NCBI GenBank assembly: GCA_964593705.1 | Contig: CAZQIV010000005.1 | Coordinates: 42,204 to 106,203 of the forward strand | Source: SABY01 sp964593705 | GTDB taxonomy: Bacteria; Bacteroidota; Bacteroidia; Bacteroidales; 4484-276 | Length of the DNA stretch: 64,000 nt | Direction: 5' to 3' | Shown here: piece after piece, positions 35,320-43,463 of the stretch | Layout: each line of letters begins with the position of its first letter | How positions within the stretch are numbered: the first letter of the stretch is position 1 | Program-made: the position numbers and the translations under genes | The notes under the pieces: model-generated | Told to the model about the DNA's origin: nothing | The model's input: the letters and a program-made list of their open reading frames with translations, nothing else | Databases searched by the model: none

Positions 35320-35733
35320 TTATATTATTCCAATTTCTTTTAATAAAGCTTTTTTGGGCTTTACACCCATAATGCGTTTCACCTGCCTGCCATTCTGGAA
35401 TAATATCATTGTTGGAATATTGCGGATATTATACTTGTTCGAAATTTGTTTATTATGATCCACATTAACCTTGGCAATGGTAACCTGGTTATGGTATTCT
35501 TCCGCAATTTCGTTCAATATCGGTGCAATCATTTTACAAGGCCCACACCAGGGTGCCCAAAAATCCACGAGTACCAAACCATTCCGCACTACAGTTTTGA
35601 AATTTTTATTGTTTAAGGTTCTGATTTTGTTGCTGGGTGGAGTGTTCTCAGTAGTTTTCATCATCTTTTTATACCCAAAAGCCAAGTAAACTATCACAAT
35701 GAGTGCGATTCCGCCTAAAATATACCAGATCAT
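35320..35733 (-). CDS. Membrane-anchored thioredoxin
   Basis: The 137-residue protein has one N-terminal membrane helix (WYILGGIALIVIVYLAFGY) and a thioredoxin domain with the canonical WCGPC in VDFWAPWCGPCKMIAPIL, KVNVDHN and the cis-proline IPTMILF. It probably faces the periplasm and reduces disulfides. The classical WCGPC motif in an anchored form is less common than CPHC-type TlpA. It is a single gene. Confidence 0.88.
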   Translation of the reverse strand: MIWYILGGIALIVIVYLAFGYKKMMKTTENTPPSNKIRTLNNKNFKTVVRNGLVLVDFWAPWCGPCKMIAPILNEIAEEYHNQVTIAKVNVDHNKQISNKYNIRNIPTMILFQNGRQVKRIMGVKPKKALLKEIGII

Positions 35734-35875
35734 AATTTATTCATTTTATTATTTAATCAAATTTAATTTAATGCTAATCATTTTGCCATGCATTGGCTTT
35801 TTCATAATTATTTTATCGGTTTTAAAAAGTTGCCAGAAGTACTTGTTTGCAGGCATTTTTAAAATTTAAAAAAAG

Positions 35876-35906
35876 AACGAGGCTAAAAAATCTTTTCAGC
35901 CTCGTT
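35876..35906 (-). terminator. Terminator after pepP
   Basis: AACGAGGCT and AGCCTCGTT form the stem, and on the reverse strand a T7 run follows. It lies 37 bases past the pepP stop. Confidence 0.75.
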
Positions 35907-35942
35907 TAAAATTGCTATTGTTTTGTTATCAAAGAAGAAGGT

Positions 35943-37331
35943 TTAACGTTTCATGGTTTCTTCAATTTCAGCTACCGTAATCGGGATGCGTTTGCCGATT
36001 AAGCGGTTGCCGGTTTCAGTAACTAAAATGTCATCTTCGAGACGGATACCGCCAAAACCCAAATATTTTTCAACTTCGGTATAATTGATGAAATCGGTGA
36101 ATTTGTTCTCTTTTTTCCAGATGTTGAACAAGGCCGGTATGAAATAAATTCCAGGCTCGTTAGTGAGCACAAAGCCAGGTTCGAGCTTGCGACCCAAGCG
36201 TAAGTATGCTGTTCCGAATTGCTGAATGCGTTTGGTTTCTTCATCGTAGCCCACATGGTCTTCGCCGAGACCTTCCATATCGTGTACGTCCATGCCCATC
36301 ATGTGTCCCAGTCCGTGGGGGAAAAACATGGCATGAGCGCCCTGTTTTACAGCTTCGTCCACATCGCCTTTCATCAAGTTTAGGTCTTTGAGTCCGGAAG
36401 CAATTACACGTGCTGCCAGCAAGTGAATGTCCTGATATTTCACGCCCGGCTTAATGGCTGCGGTAACTGCATTGTTGGTATCCAAAACAATTTGGTAAAC
36501 ATCTCTTTGACGGGTTGAAAACTTACCGCCAACAGGCACTGTACGGGTAAAATCGCTGGCATAGTGGGTTACGGTTTCGGCACCGGCATCGGTAATCATC
36601 ATGCGTCCGGCCTGCAAAATCTGGCTATGGTCGTGGTTGTGCAGGGTTTCGCCATTTTGTGAAAGGATAACCGGGAACGAAACCATTGTGCCATGCGCCA
36701 GGGCAATGCCTTCGATGGTTCCTGCAATGTTGCGCTCATGCTCGCCGGGATGTGCCATTTTCATCGAAGTAACATGCATTTCGTAACCTATGGCTGCGGC
36801 CTTTTCGAGTTCTGCAATTTCGTGTTCATCTTTAATATTCCTGAGTGCAATCACTACCCTGATCAGCTCCAGCGAGGATTTTTCTTTTTGTTCTGCAATT
36901 CTTATCCCGGTGAGGCCTTCGATCTGAATTTTGGTTTCGCCGCGATATGGAGGCAAAAAGTGAACCTGCCTGCCATTGCTTATAGCCTTTTTCAAAAAGC
37001 TACCCAAATCTTTCATGGGCTGCACATTTTCAACGGCCACCTTTGCTGCATAATCCTTCGTCGAGGGTTGAGGACCCATCCAGATGATATCGTCGATTTC
37101 TACATCATCGCCAAAAATGATGTCCTTGCCCTCATCAAAATCAATTACACCTGCAAGCCCCTGCAAGTCGATCCCAAAAAAGTAGAGGAAGTTACTGTCC
37201 TGCCTGAAATGAAAAGTGTTGGCCGGGTAGTTCATCGGCGAATCCACATTGCCCATAAAAAGTGCAATACCATTGTTGATTTTTGCTTTTAGAGCGATTC
37301 TTCTGTTTTTATAAACTTCTGCTTTAAACAT
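35943..37331 (-). CDS. pepP: Xaa-Pro aminopeptidase (M24B)
   Basis: The 462-residue protein has the AMP_N domain at the start and a pita-bread catalytic domain. Metal ligands are visible: D in TDAGAETVTHYASD, a second D in SDFTRTVPVGG, H in PHGLGHMMGMDVHD, E in TNEPGIYF and E in GIRLEDDILVTE. It removes the first residue from peptides with proline at position two, in the cytoplasm. The role fits a proteolytic lifestyle. It is a single gene with its own -7 box and terminator. Confidence 0.93.
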   Translation of the reverse strand: MFKAEVYKNRRIALKAKINNGIALFMGNVDSPMNYPANTFHFRQDSNFLYFFGIDLQGLAGVIDFDEGKDIIFGDDVEIDDIIWMGPQPSTKDYAAKVAVENVQPMKDLGSFLKKAISNGRQVHFLPPYRGETKIQIEGLTGIRIAEQKEKSSLELIRVVIALRNIKDEHEIAELEKAAAIGYEMHVTSMKMAHPGEHERNIAGTIEGIALAHGTMVSFPVILSQNGETLHNHDHSQILQAGRMMITDAGAETVTHYASDFTRTVPVGGKFSTRQRDVYQIVLDTNNAVTAAIKPGVKYQDIHLLAARVIASGLKDLNLMKGDVDEAVKQGAHAMFFPHGLGHMMGMDVHDMEGLGEDHVGYDEETKRIQQFGTAYLRLGRKLEPGFVLTNEPGIYFIPALFNIWKKENKFTDFINYTEVEKYLGFGGIRLEDDILVTETGNRLIGKRIPITVAEIEETMKR

Positions 37332-37373
37332 GTTGTATATTTTTATGTATTAAAATGTTTTTTGTTGTGCCTG

Positions 37374-37381
37374 CAAATTTA
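37374..37381 (-). promoter_or_regulatory. Promoter -7 box of pepP
   Basis: TAAATTTG on the reverse strand, exact TAnnTTTG, 43 bases before the ATG at 37331. Confidence 0.4.
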
Positions 37382-37384
37382 GGT

Positions 37385-37765
37385 AAAAGAATAGAGATGG
37401 AGAATTAAGCGAGTTGAGCGAGGAAGATGATTTGAGCGAACGAAGTGAATTAAGTGACTTAGGCGAACGAAGCGAAGTAGGCGAAGTAGGTGAATGAAGA
37501 GACCGAAGCGAAGTAGGTGAATGAAGAGACCGAAGCGAAGTAGGCGAATGAAGAGACCGAAGCGAGGTAGGCGAATAAAGCGAAGTAGGCGAACTAAGAG
37601 ATCGAAGCGAAGTAGGCGAACTAAGAGACCGAAGCGAGGTAGGCGAATAAAGCGAAGTAGGCGAACTAAGAGACCGAAGCGAAGTAGGCGAATAAAGCGA
37701 GGTAGGCGAATGAAGAGATCGAAGCGAAGTAGGCGAAGGAAGCGAATTAAGCGATTTAGATAAAT
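37385..37765. repeat. Large imperfect tandem repeat between pepP and the Fur/Zur gene
   Basis: About 380 bases are built from variants of GCGAAGTAGGCGAA and AGAGACCGAAGC in 9-, 15-, 24- and 33-base combinations, all multiples of three. The reverse strand is therefore open and reads as runs of SPTSLRSL and SPTSLYSP units. The upstream frame overlaps the pepP leader. I treat it as a repeat rather than a gene. Confidence 0.85.
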
Positions 37766-37887
37766 GTGATTTTTTTTTGTTATTATTCATATTTAAATTC
37801 TTATGGTAGGGCAAAGGCACGTTTTGTCTTTAATTTCCACAATCATTTTCAAAATCAAAAATTATAATTCATTTGATAAAAAATGTT

Positions 37888-37912
37888 TATTTTTGCAACA
37901 TTGTTGCAAAAA
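37888..37912 (+). promoter_or_regulatory. Fur/Zur-type operator overlapping the promoter
   Basis: TTTTTGCAACA-T-TGTTGCAAAAA (37890-37912) is a perfect 23-bp palindrome. The -7 box TATTTTTG (37888-37895) overlaps its left arm, so a bound repressor would block transcription of the regulator gene itself. The shape (two GCAAC-type half-sites) is like known Fur-superfamily boxes. Confidence 0.75.
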
Positions 37913-37922
37913 TATAATTGAA

Positions 37923-38339
37923 TTGGCCACCGAAGAATTATTAAAAAAGTTTAAGCTGAGCAAAACCAGTGTGAGGGAAGATATCCTGCATGTATTTCTT
38001 GAAAGCTCCCTTCCCTTGTCGATGAATGAGCTAAAAGATAAAATGAGTTTGGATTGCGATAGGGTAACACTTTATAGGAATTTGAAGAAATTCACCACCA
38101 AAGGTATTTTGCATGAAGTTTATCTTGATAAGCAAGATTCGAAATATGTGCTACCCGAAAGCATTGTAAATCCGGATAAAGCATACAGCGAACATTTGCA
38201 TTTTAAGTGTGTGAACTGCGAAATGGTAAGATGCCTGACCGATCAGGAGATTATGCATATTACCTTACCGGAGGGCTTTAAAAAAGTGGAGGCCAACTTT
38301 GTGATTTATGGCTTTTGTGATGTTTGCAATAAGCTTTGA
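37923..38339 (+). CDS. zur: Fur-family metalloregulator, probably Zur
   Basis: The start TTG at 37923 gives about 138 residues, normal for Fur. The longer frame from 37803 would begin before the promoter and palindrome and is rejected. The winged-helix part is SKTSVREDILHVFL...SMNELKDKMSLDCDRVTLYRNL. The dimer domain has HLHFKCVNCEMVRCL and YGFCDVCNKL, two CxxC structural-zinc pairs. A zinc uptake system follows, so zinc is the likely metal. Iron is the alternative. The upstream palindrome implies autoregulation. Confidence 0.8.
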   Translation: MATEELLKKFKLSKTSVREDILHVFLESSLPLSMNELKDKMSLDCDRVTLYRNLKKFTTKGILHEVYLDKQDSKYVLPESIVNPDKAYSEHLHFKCVNCEMVRCLTDQEIMHITLPEGFKKVEANFVIYGFCDVCNKL

Positions 38340-38407
38340 TTTTTTTAATGGAAACCATAAATTCTTATTAAATAGGTTGGAATAATATTGAATTTAAATT
38401 GAATGAA

Positions 38408-38821
38408 ATGAAAGTAACAGCTTGCCGTAAAACGCATTTTAATGCTACGCACCGTCTGCATAATACTAACTGGGACAATGATAAAAATGAAAAGGTTTTT
38501 GGATCGTGTAACAATCCGAACTATCACGGCCATAATTATGATTTGGTTGTAAAGGTGAAGGGGGAAGTTGATTCTGAAACAGGCTATGTAATCGATATTA
38601 AAGTACTGAAGGATATCGTAAAGGAAAATATCGAAAACCGCTACGACCATAAAAACCTTTATCTTGATGTGGATGATTTCAGAGACCAGAATCCAAGCGC
38701 TGAAAATATTGCCATCAGGATTTGGAATATTTTACGTGAGAAGATCGATCCTGAATTCGAATTATCGATAGTGCTTTACGAAACAGAAAGAAATTTTGTG
38801 GAATACGATGGGGGAGATTAA
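38408..38821 (+). CDS. queD: 6-pyruvoyltetrahydropterin synthase / QueD family enzyme
   Basis: The 137-residue protein has the three zinc histidines (H in FNATHRLH and two in NYHGHNY), the active-site cysteine in GSCNNPNYHG, a catalytic D-H pair region (NRYDHKNLYLD) and the glutamate in YETERNFVEY. QueD makes 6-carboxytetrahydropterin for queuosine; eukaryote-like members make pyruvoyl-tetrahydropterin. Its place between the zur-like gene and znu genes recalls the Zur-regulated QueD2 paralogues reported in other bacteria. ATG 38408 is chosen over TTG 38399. The gap to zur is only 70 bases. Confidence 0.85.
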   Translation: MKVTACRKTHFNATHRLHNTNWDNDKNEKVFGSCNNPNYHGHNYDLVVKVKGEVDSETGYVIDIKVLKDIVKENIENRYDHKNLYLDVDDFRDQNPSAENIAIRIWNILREKIDPEFELSIVLYETERNFVEYDGGD

Positions 38822-39230
38822 GCAGCGGGCAGCCCAAAGTCTCCATTTGGCAGTCCCGATAACTATCGGGATCAGTTGGCAGCTTTATAAAACATCAAAA
38901 TATAAAAAACAGCAAATGAATTTTAATTACCACAGAAGTACACATAAGTTCACATAAGTAATTAATGACTACAAATGACTACAAATGCCGAAAAAACATC
39001 CCGAAACTTCGGGATACGATTTCATATTTTTTCGAGCCCAGGATTCACGAATCCCGGATTTGCAACATCCCTGCCTCGCTTTATCAAAAGCCAACGCTGG
39101 CGGAAAGGCGGGCTCGAAAAATTACAAAAATCAAAGATTTTTTATTTTTCGGGATGACTATCAATGACCACAAATGACTTCAAATGACGGCGCAGACGAT
39201 AAACATCAAAGACCACCAATTTTATAACTA
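38822..39230. repeat. Composite intergenic repeat, copy 1 in the znu region
   Basis: Holds CACAGAAGTACACATAAG, ATGACTACAAATGACTAC, then AAAAAACATCCCGAAACTTC and the GCCTCGCTTTATCAAAAGCC element, closing with TTTTTTATTTTTCGGGATGA. The same order recurs at 41430-41800. No gene is seen; short frames here are repeat-derived. Confidence 0.75.
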
Positions 39231-39294
39231 ACTCAATAACGATTAACTCAATAACGATTAACTAAATAACGATTAACTAAATAACGATTAACTA
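39230..39294. repeat. 15-bp tandem repeat
   Basis: Four units of AACT(C/A)AATAACGATT in a row (39230-39289) plus a partial fifth unit. Two unit variants alternate in pairs. Confidence 0.85.
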
Positions 39295-39401
39295 TTAATG
39301 CCGGGTAAAGCCCGGGCATCCTCGAAAAATTACGAAAATTTACAATTTTCTATTTTTCGAAACCAATAACAATTCTCTTGTCACAAATACTAAAATCGGC
39401 C

Positions 39402-40586
39402 ATGAGTAGCATACTGATCGCACCGGTAAGGTTTTACCAGTACGCGATTTCGCCATTTACACCGGCGGCATGCAGACATGTACCTTCCTGTTCGGAGTAT
39501 TCGGTGCAGGCCTTAAAGTTGTACGGCCCCGGCAGGGGAGGATTATTGGCGGTGCAGCGGATTGCCAGATGTCATCCCTGGGGGACATCAGGGTTTGATC
39601 CGGTTCCGAAGATTATTATTAAAAAAGTAAATATGAATAAATACATGCCCGGGAAAAAAAGTACGCCCCATTACGATTTACTTAAAGGTAAAATGGTGAT
39701 GGCGTTTTTAATATTGTTGACTTTCATGGTTTCATGCAGACCAGGGCAGCAACAGTCCGAAGAATCCAAAAATCCGAAAGTGCTTGTGAGCATTTTGCCC
39801 TACAAATACTTTGTGGAAAATATTGCTGATGATCTGGTAGATGTAATGGTGCTGATCCCTCCTGGTTCAAGCCCACATGCTTTTGACCCCACTCCACGAC
39901 AAATGGCTAAAATCAGTCATGTTGATATATATTTTTACAATGGGAATCTGACCTTTGAGCAATCATTGATTGATAAAATGAAAGACAATTACCCAAACCT
40001 TGAATTTTTCTGTGTTGATGATGGGATAGAAATTATTGTGAATGAAGAAAGTTTTGATGATGACGATCATTTCGGCCACGATCACAAGCATCATGGTATT
40101 GATCCCCATACATGGCTTTCGACTGTGAATGGAAGGATTATTGCAAAAAATGTTTATAGCATTTTATCGCAGAAGTATCCGCAACATAAAGAAGAATTTC
40201 TTGAAAATTATAATCAGTTAGTTGCTGAAATCGACATGGTGCATTTTGAAATCACTGAACAGCTCGCCAACATACCAACGCGGAAATTTATGATTTTTCA
40301 TCCTTCGCTGTCTTACTTTGCCCAGGACTACTACCTGCAACAAATACCGGTAGAATTTGAAGGTAAAGAGCCTTCACCGGCGCAGTTGCGTGCTTCAGTT
40401 GATTTGGGTAAAAGGGAAGGGTTGAAAGCTATCTTAATTCAAAAAGAATTTGATATGGAAAATGCCAGGATTATTGCCATTGAATTAGGTGGGAGGGTTG
40501 TTCAAATTGATCCCTTATCCGAAATCTGGAATAAAAATTTATTGGATATTGCCGAGAAAATCAGCTTATCATCACATAAGTTATAA
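39402..40586 (+). CDS. YidD-ZnuA in-frame fusion (insertion factor plus zinc-binding lipoprotein)
   Basis: One open frame carries two normally separate proteins. Residues 1-70 (from ATG 39402) are YidD, the membrane-insertion efficiency factor: LIAPVRFYQYAISPFTPAAC, HVPSCSEYSVQALKLYG, ARCHPWGTSGFDPVP. No stop follows. Next comes a lipoprotein signal (AFLILLTFMVSC) and a zinc-binding ZnuA/AdcA domain with H in SSPHAFDPTPRQ, the His-rich loop DDDDHFGHDHKHHG, H in IDPHTWL, H in FHPSLSYFA and D in QIDPLSEIW. Internal ATGs at 39633 and 39693 could start a free ZnuA. So the locus may make a fusion, both, or be two genes that lost a stop. ZnuC and ZnuB follow. Confidence 0.85.
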   Translation: MSSILIAPVRFYQYAISPFTPAACRHVPSCSEYSVQALKLYGPGRGGLLAVQRIARCHPWGTSGFDPVPKIIIKKVNMNKYMPGKKSTPHYDLLKGKMVMAFLILLTFMVSCRPGQQQSEESKNPKVLVSILPYKYFVENIADDLVDVMVLIPPGSSPHAFDPTPRQMAKISHVDIYFYNGNLTFEQSLIDKMKDNYPNLEFFCVDDGIEIIVNEESFDDDDHFGHDHKHHGIDPHTWLSTVNGRIIAKNVYSILSQKYPQHKEEFLENYNQLVAEIDMVHFEITEQLANIPTRKFMIFHPSLSYFAQDYYLQQIPVEFEGKEPSPAQLRASVDLGKREGLKAILIQKEFDMENARIIAIELGGRVVQIDPLSEIWNKNLLDIAEKISLSSHKL

Positions 40587-40599
40587 TGACCATCAATGA

Positions 40600-40660
40600 C
40601 TATAAATTACTTTCTTGAACCACAGAAGTACACAGAAGTACACATAAGAGCACAATAATT
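40600..40660. repeat. Short repeat before znuC
   Basis: ACCACAGAAGTACACAGAAG and TACACATAAGAGCACA, the same phrases as at 38929 and 41431. Confidence 0.65.
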
Positions 40661-40663
40661 GTT

Positions 40664-41419
40664 ATGGGTAAAATAATCGAATTAAAAGATATTGTAGCCG
40701 GTTACGGTGATGAGGTAATTTTAAAGGATGTGAACTTTAGTGTTAGTGATGAGGATTTTATAGGTGTAATTGGCCCCAATGGTGGAGGTAAAACTACTTT
40801 GGTTAAGGTAATGCTCGGCTTATTAAAACCCATATCCGGCAAGGTAATTCTTCATCAAAATGACGATGAGTCTAATCGCCGAATGATAGGATATCTGCCT
40901 CAAATAAACAGAACCGATCAAAAGTTCCCGATTTCAGTTTTGGATGTTGTTTTGTCGGGCCTGGCTGATTCTGTTAAATTATTCAAGCGCTTTTCGAAAC
41001 AAGAAATTTCAAAAGCCAAAGCATTATTGCATCAAATGGGTATAGAGTTGTTGTCGAAAAAAAATATAGGAGACCTGTCGGGCGGACAGATGCAGCGTGT
41101 TTTTCTATGCAGGGCCATCATTTCCGATCCTAAATTGCTAATTTTGGATGAACCCAACACCTTTGTAGATAACAAATTTGAAAGCGATCTTTATGCAACT
41201 TTAAAAACACTAAACCAAAGGATGGCTATTATGATGGTTTCGCACGATGTTGGAACCATCACCTATTATATCAAAACCATTGCATGTGTAAACAGGGAGT
41301 TGCATTATCACGCATCCAACGAAATAAGCCAGGAGCAATTGGCCTCATACAACTGTCCGATTCAAATAATAGCGCATGGTGATATTCCGCACACAGTTCT
41401 TCATCAACACAAACATTAA
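40664..41419 (+). CDS. znuC: Zinc ABC transporter ATPase ZnuC
   Basis: The 251-residue ATPase has Walker A GPNGGGKTTLVKVMLGL, Q-loop GYLPQ, signature LSGGQMQRV, Walker B LLILDEPNTF and the switch histidine in MMVSHDVG. Manganese/zinc-type ABC ATPases have this look. It lies between the binding protein and the permease. The tail carries several histidines (HGDIPHTVLHQHKH), which may bind metal. Confidence 0.92.
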   Translation: MGKIIELKDIVAGYGDEVILKDVNFSVSDEDFIGVIGPNGGGKTTLVKVMLGLLKPISGKVILHQNDDESNRRMIGYLPQINRTDQKFPISVLDVVLSGLADSVKLFKRFSKQEISKAKALLHQMGIELLSKKNIGDLSGGQMQRVFLCRAIISDPKLLILDEPNTFVDNKFESDLYATLKTLNQRMAIMMVSHDVGTITYYIKTIACVNRELHYHASNEISQEQLASYNCPIQIIAHGDIPHTVLHQHKH

Positions 41420-41424
41420 TAATT

Positions 41425-41815
41425 TCTTGAACCACAGAAGTACACATAAGAGCACATAAGTAATAAATGACCATCAATGACAACCAATGACGGCAAAGCC
41501 AAATGACCATCAATGACAACCAATGCCGAAAAAACATCCCGAAACTTCGGGATACGATTTCATATTTTTTCGAGCCCAGGATTCACGAATCCCGGATTTG
41601 CAACATCCCTGCCTCGCTTTATCAAAAGCCAACGCTGGCGACCCGCTTCGCAGCGAGGCGAGCAAGGCGGGCTCGAAAAATTACAAAAATCAAAGATTTT
41701 TTATTTTTTGGGATGACCATCAATGACAACCAATGACGGCAAAGCCAAATGACCATCAATGACAACCAATGACGGCGAAGCCAAATGACTATTAATCAAT
41801 AACCCATTACCCTTT
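41425..41815. repeat. Composite intergenic repeat, copy 2 between znuC and znuB
   Basis: Repeats the copy at 38822-39230: ACCACAGAAGTACACATAAG, several ATGACCATCAATGACAACCA units, AAACATCCCGAAACTTCGGG and the GCCTCGCTTTATCAAAAGCC block with an added CGACCCGCTTCGCAGCGAGG. It ends with two more ATGAC units. No gene. It splits the transporter operon by 400 bases. Confidence 0.8.
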
Positions 41816-41820
41816 TCCTC

Positions 41821-42663
41821 ATGGAATTTTTGTTTGAACTTTTAAATTACCAGTTTTTTCAAAATGCAATTTTTGCAGCAATTCTCGCCAGTGTAAGTTG
41901 TGGGATAATTGGTTCCTACATTGTCGCAAAACGGATTGTCTTTGTCAGTGGGGGGATTACACACGCTTCCTTTGGTGGAATCGGCATAGGGTATTTCTTT
42001 GGATTTAGCCCAATTTTCGGGGCAATGGTTTTTGGTGTGCTTTCTGCTTTGGGAATCGAATACATGTCAAAAAAAACTGATGTTCGCGAAGATTCTGTAA
42101 TTGCCATCCTATGGTCCCTGGGTATGGCTGTGGGCATAATTTTCGTTTTTCTTACACCGGGCTATTCAGCCAATTTAATGAGTTTTCTCTTCGGGAATAT
42201 CCTAACAGTAAGTACTTTAAATTTACAGTTGTTGATTGTGCTGGGCATAATTTTGATTTTAGCATTCGTGTCGATGTTTAAAACAATTTTGTTTGTAGCC
42301 TACGATGAGCAATATGCCCGCGCCATAAAGCTCCCGGTGGATATGGTAAACTATTTAATGATAACACTTGTAGCATTGACTATTGTGCTTAATATCAGGG
42401 TGGCAGGAATAATACTGGTACTTTCATTGCTAACTATTCCCCAAACCATTGCAGGTATTTTTACCAATAATTTTAAATCCATGATCCTGATTTCGATTTT
42501 TGTAGGTATGTTTGGCAGCTTTTCCGGCTTACTCATTTCTTATTTTTTTGATATTCCCTCCGGGGCATCTATCATATTTTTACTGGTAATATTTTTCGTA
42601 TTCGCGAGGATAATCAAAAGCTTACAAACATCGTTAAGGATTAAACATCAAATGTTAAAATAG
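41821..42663 (+). CDS. znuB: Zinc ABC transporter permease ZnuB
   Basis: The 280-residue ABC-3 permease has about eight membrane helices. Typical segments are SVSCGIIGSYIVAKRIVFVS, GGITHASFGGIGIGYF and ILVLSLLTIPQTIAG. It would form the channel for the ZnuA-bound metal, driven by ZnuC. Overlap with manganese permeases is possible, but the His-rich binding protein favours zinc. Confidence 0.9.
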   Translation: MEFLFELLNYQFFQNAIFAAILASVSCGIIGSYIVAKRIVFVSGGITHASFGGIGIGYFFGFSPIFGAMVFGVLSALGIEYMSKKTDVREDSVIAILWSLGMAVGIIFVFLTPGYSANLMSFLFGNILTVSTLNLQLLIVLGIILILAFVSMFKTILFVAYDEQYARAIKLPVDMVNYLMITLVALTIVLNIRVAGIILVLSLLTIPQTIAGIFTNNFKSMILISIFVGMFGSFSGLLISYFFDIPSGASIIFLLVIFFVFARIIKSLQTSLRIKHQMLK

Positions 42664-42668
42664 CAATA

Positions 42669-43229
42669 ATGGTAAAAAATTCAGGAAACATAAAAAGGAA
42701 GAAAAATCGAAAATTTAACTGGACTGGAATATTTGCCATACTGGTTATCCTGATTTTTGTGTTTGTGTATGTTTTGAGTAATCAATCAATGTGGGGTGGG
42801 CAACCCGATATAAAAAAGCCAAATACAAGTACGCAACAACCACAATTTGAAATCGAAGGCAAACTTCAATTTTTAAGTAATAACACGATGATTGCAAATT
42901 TTTATATAGAGATTGCCGATGAAGCATACAGTCGCGAAAAGGGTCTGATGTATCGCTACTACATCCCCGATACGCTTGGCATGTTGTTTATTTTCCCAAA
43001 GGAGGATCATCGTTTTTTCTGGATGAAAAACACTCCTTCATCTCTGGATATTATTTATGCCAACAAAAATTTTGAGATTGTCAGCATTCACGAAAATACA
43101 CCACCTTTTTCTGAGAAAACCATTCCATCCGGCGATATTGCAAAATATGTCATTGAACTCAAGGCTGGTTCGTCCGCCCGATATAAAATTCAAAAGGGAG
43201 ATACTTTTACTTATCAGCTTCTAAAATAG
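42669..43229 (+). CDS. DUF192 family membrane-anchored protein
   Basis: The 186-residue protein has an N-terminal membrane helix (GIFAILVILIFVFVYVLS) and a periplasmic DUF192 domain with EIADEAYSREKGLMYRYYIP, MLFIFPKEDHRFFWMKNT, DIIYANKNFEIVSI and ELKAGSSARYKIQKGD. The function of DUF192 is unsettled. It begins five bases after znuB, so it is co-transcribed with the zinc genes, which may be a clue or mere proximity. Confidence 0.85.
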   Translation: MVKNSGNIKRKKNRKFNWTGIFAILVILIFVFVYVLSNQSMWGGQPDIKKPNTSTQQPQFEIEGKLQFLSNNTMIANFYIEIADEAYSREKGLMYRYYIPDTLGMLFIFPKEDHRFFWMKNTPSSLDIIYANKNFEIVSIHENTPPFSEKTIPSGDIAKYVIELKAGSSARYKIQKGDTFTYQLLK

Positions 43230-43337
43230 GCGACACTTTTCCCAAAATAAATCGGCATTTTTCATATCACCTCAAAAGTAGTTAACAAATTTCAATATTA
43301 CGAAGTTACTGGAGACACCACCCCCATAAGCCCTATA

Positions 43338-43463
43338 TTAATAATGCCAAGAAAACGTAAAGGCTTGTTTTGCAGCCATTGATTCGGCCATGCCCAGCTT
43401 GTAAATATCAAGTAGCATTTCCAGCCAAACTTTGTTTTGTTTTTTCCCGGTCAATAATTCCAT
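43338..43463 (-). CDS. Small protein overlapping the end of the upstream gene
   Basis: A 41-codon frame beginning MELLTGKKQNKVWLEMLLDI and ending FTFSWHY overlaps the preceding stop codon (ATGGAATTATTGA), a coupled arrangement. No family is recognised. It is helical and weakly basic. It may be the second partner of a two-gene unit. Confidence 0.45.
   Translation of the reverse strand: MELLTGKKQNKVWLEMLLDIYKLGMAESMAAKQAFTFSWHY

Noticed and set aside
37385..37765. CRISPR array
   Set aside because: Units are contiguous, of variable length and without unique spacers; no cas gene lies in the window.
37350..37820. 156-codon reverse frame of S/P/T/L/R repeats as a real surface protein
   Set aside because: It is the tandem DNA repeat read in a triplet-periodic frame, has no signal peptide or domain, and overlaps the pepP leader.
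37803..37922. Longer N-terminus for the Fur/Zur protein
   Set aside because: It would place the promoter and operator palindrome inside the coding region and adds 40 residues not found in Fur proteins.
38965..39177. Short frames of 60-70 codons here and at 41503-41736
   Set aside because: The near-identical translations in three frames come from copies of the same intergenic repeat, not from genes.
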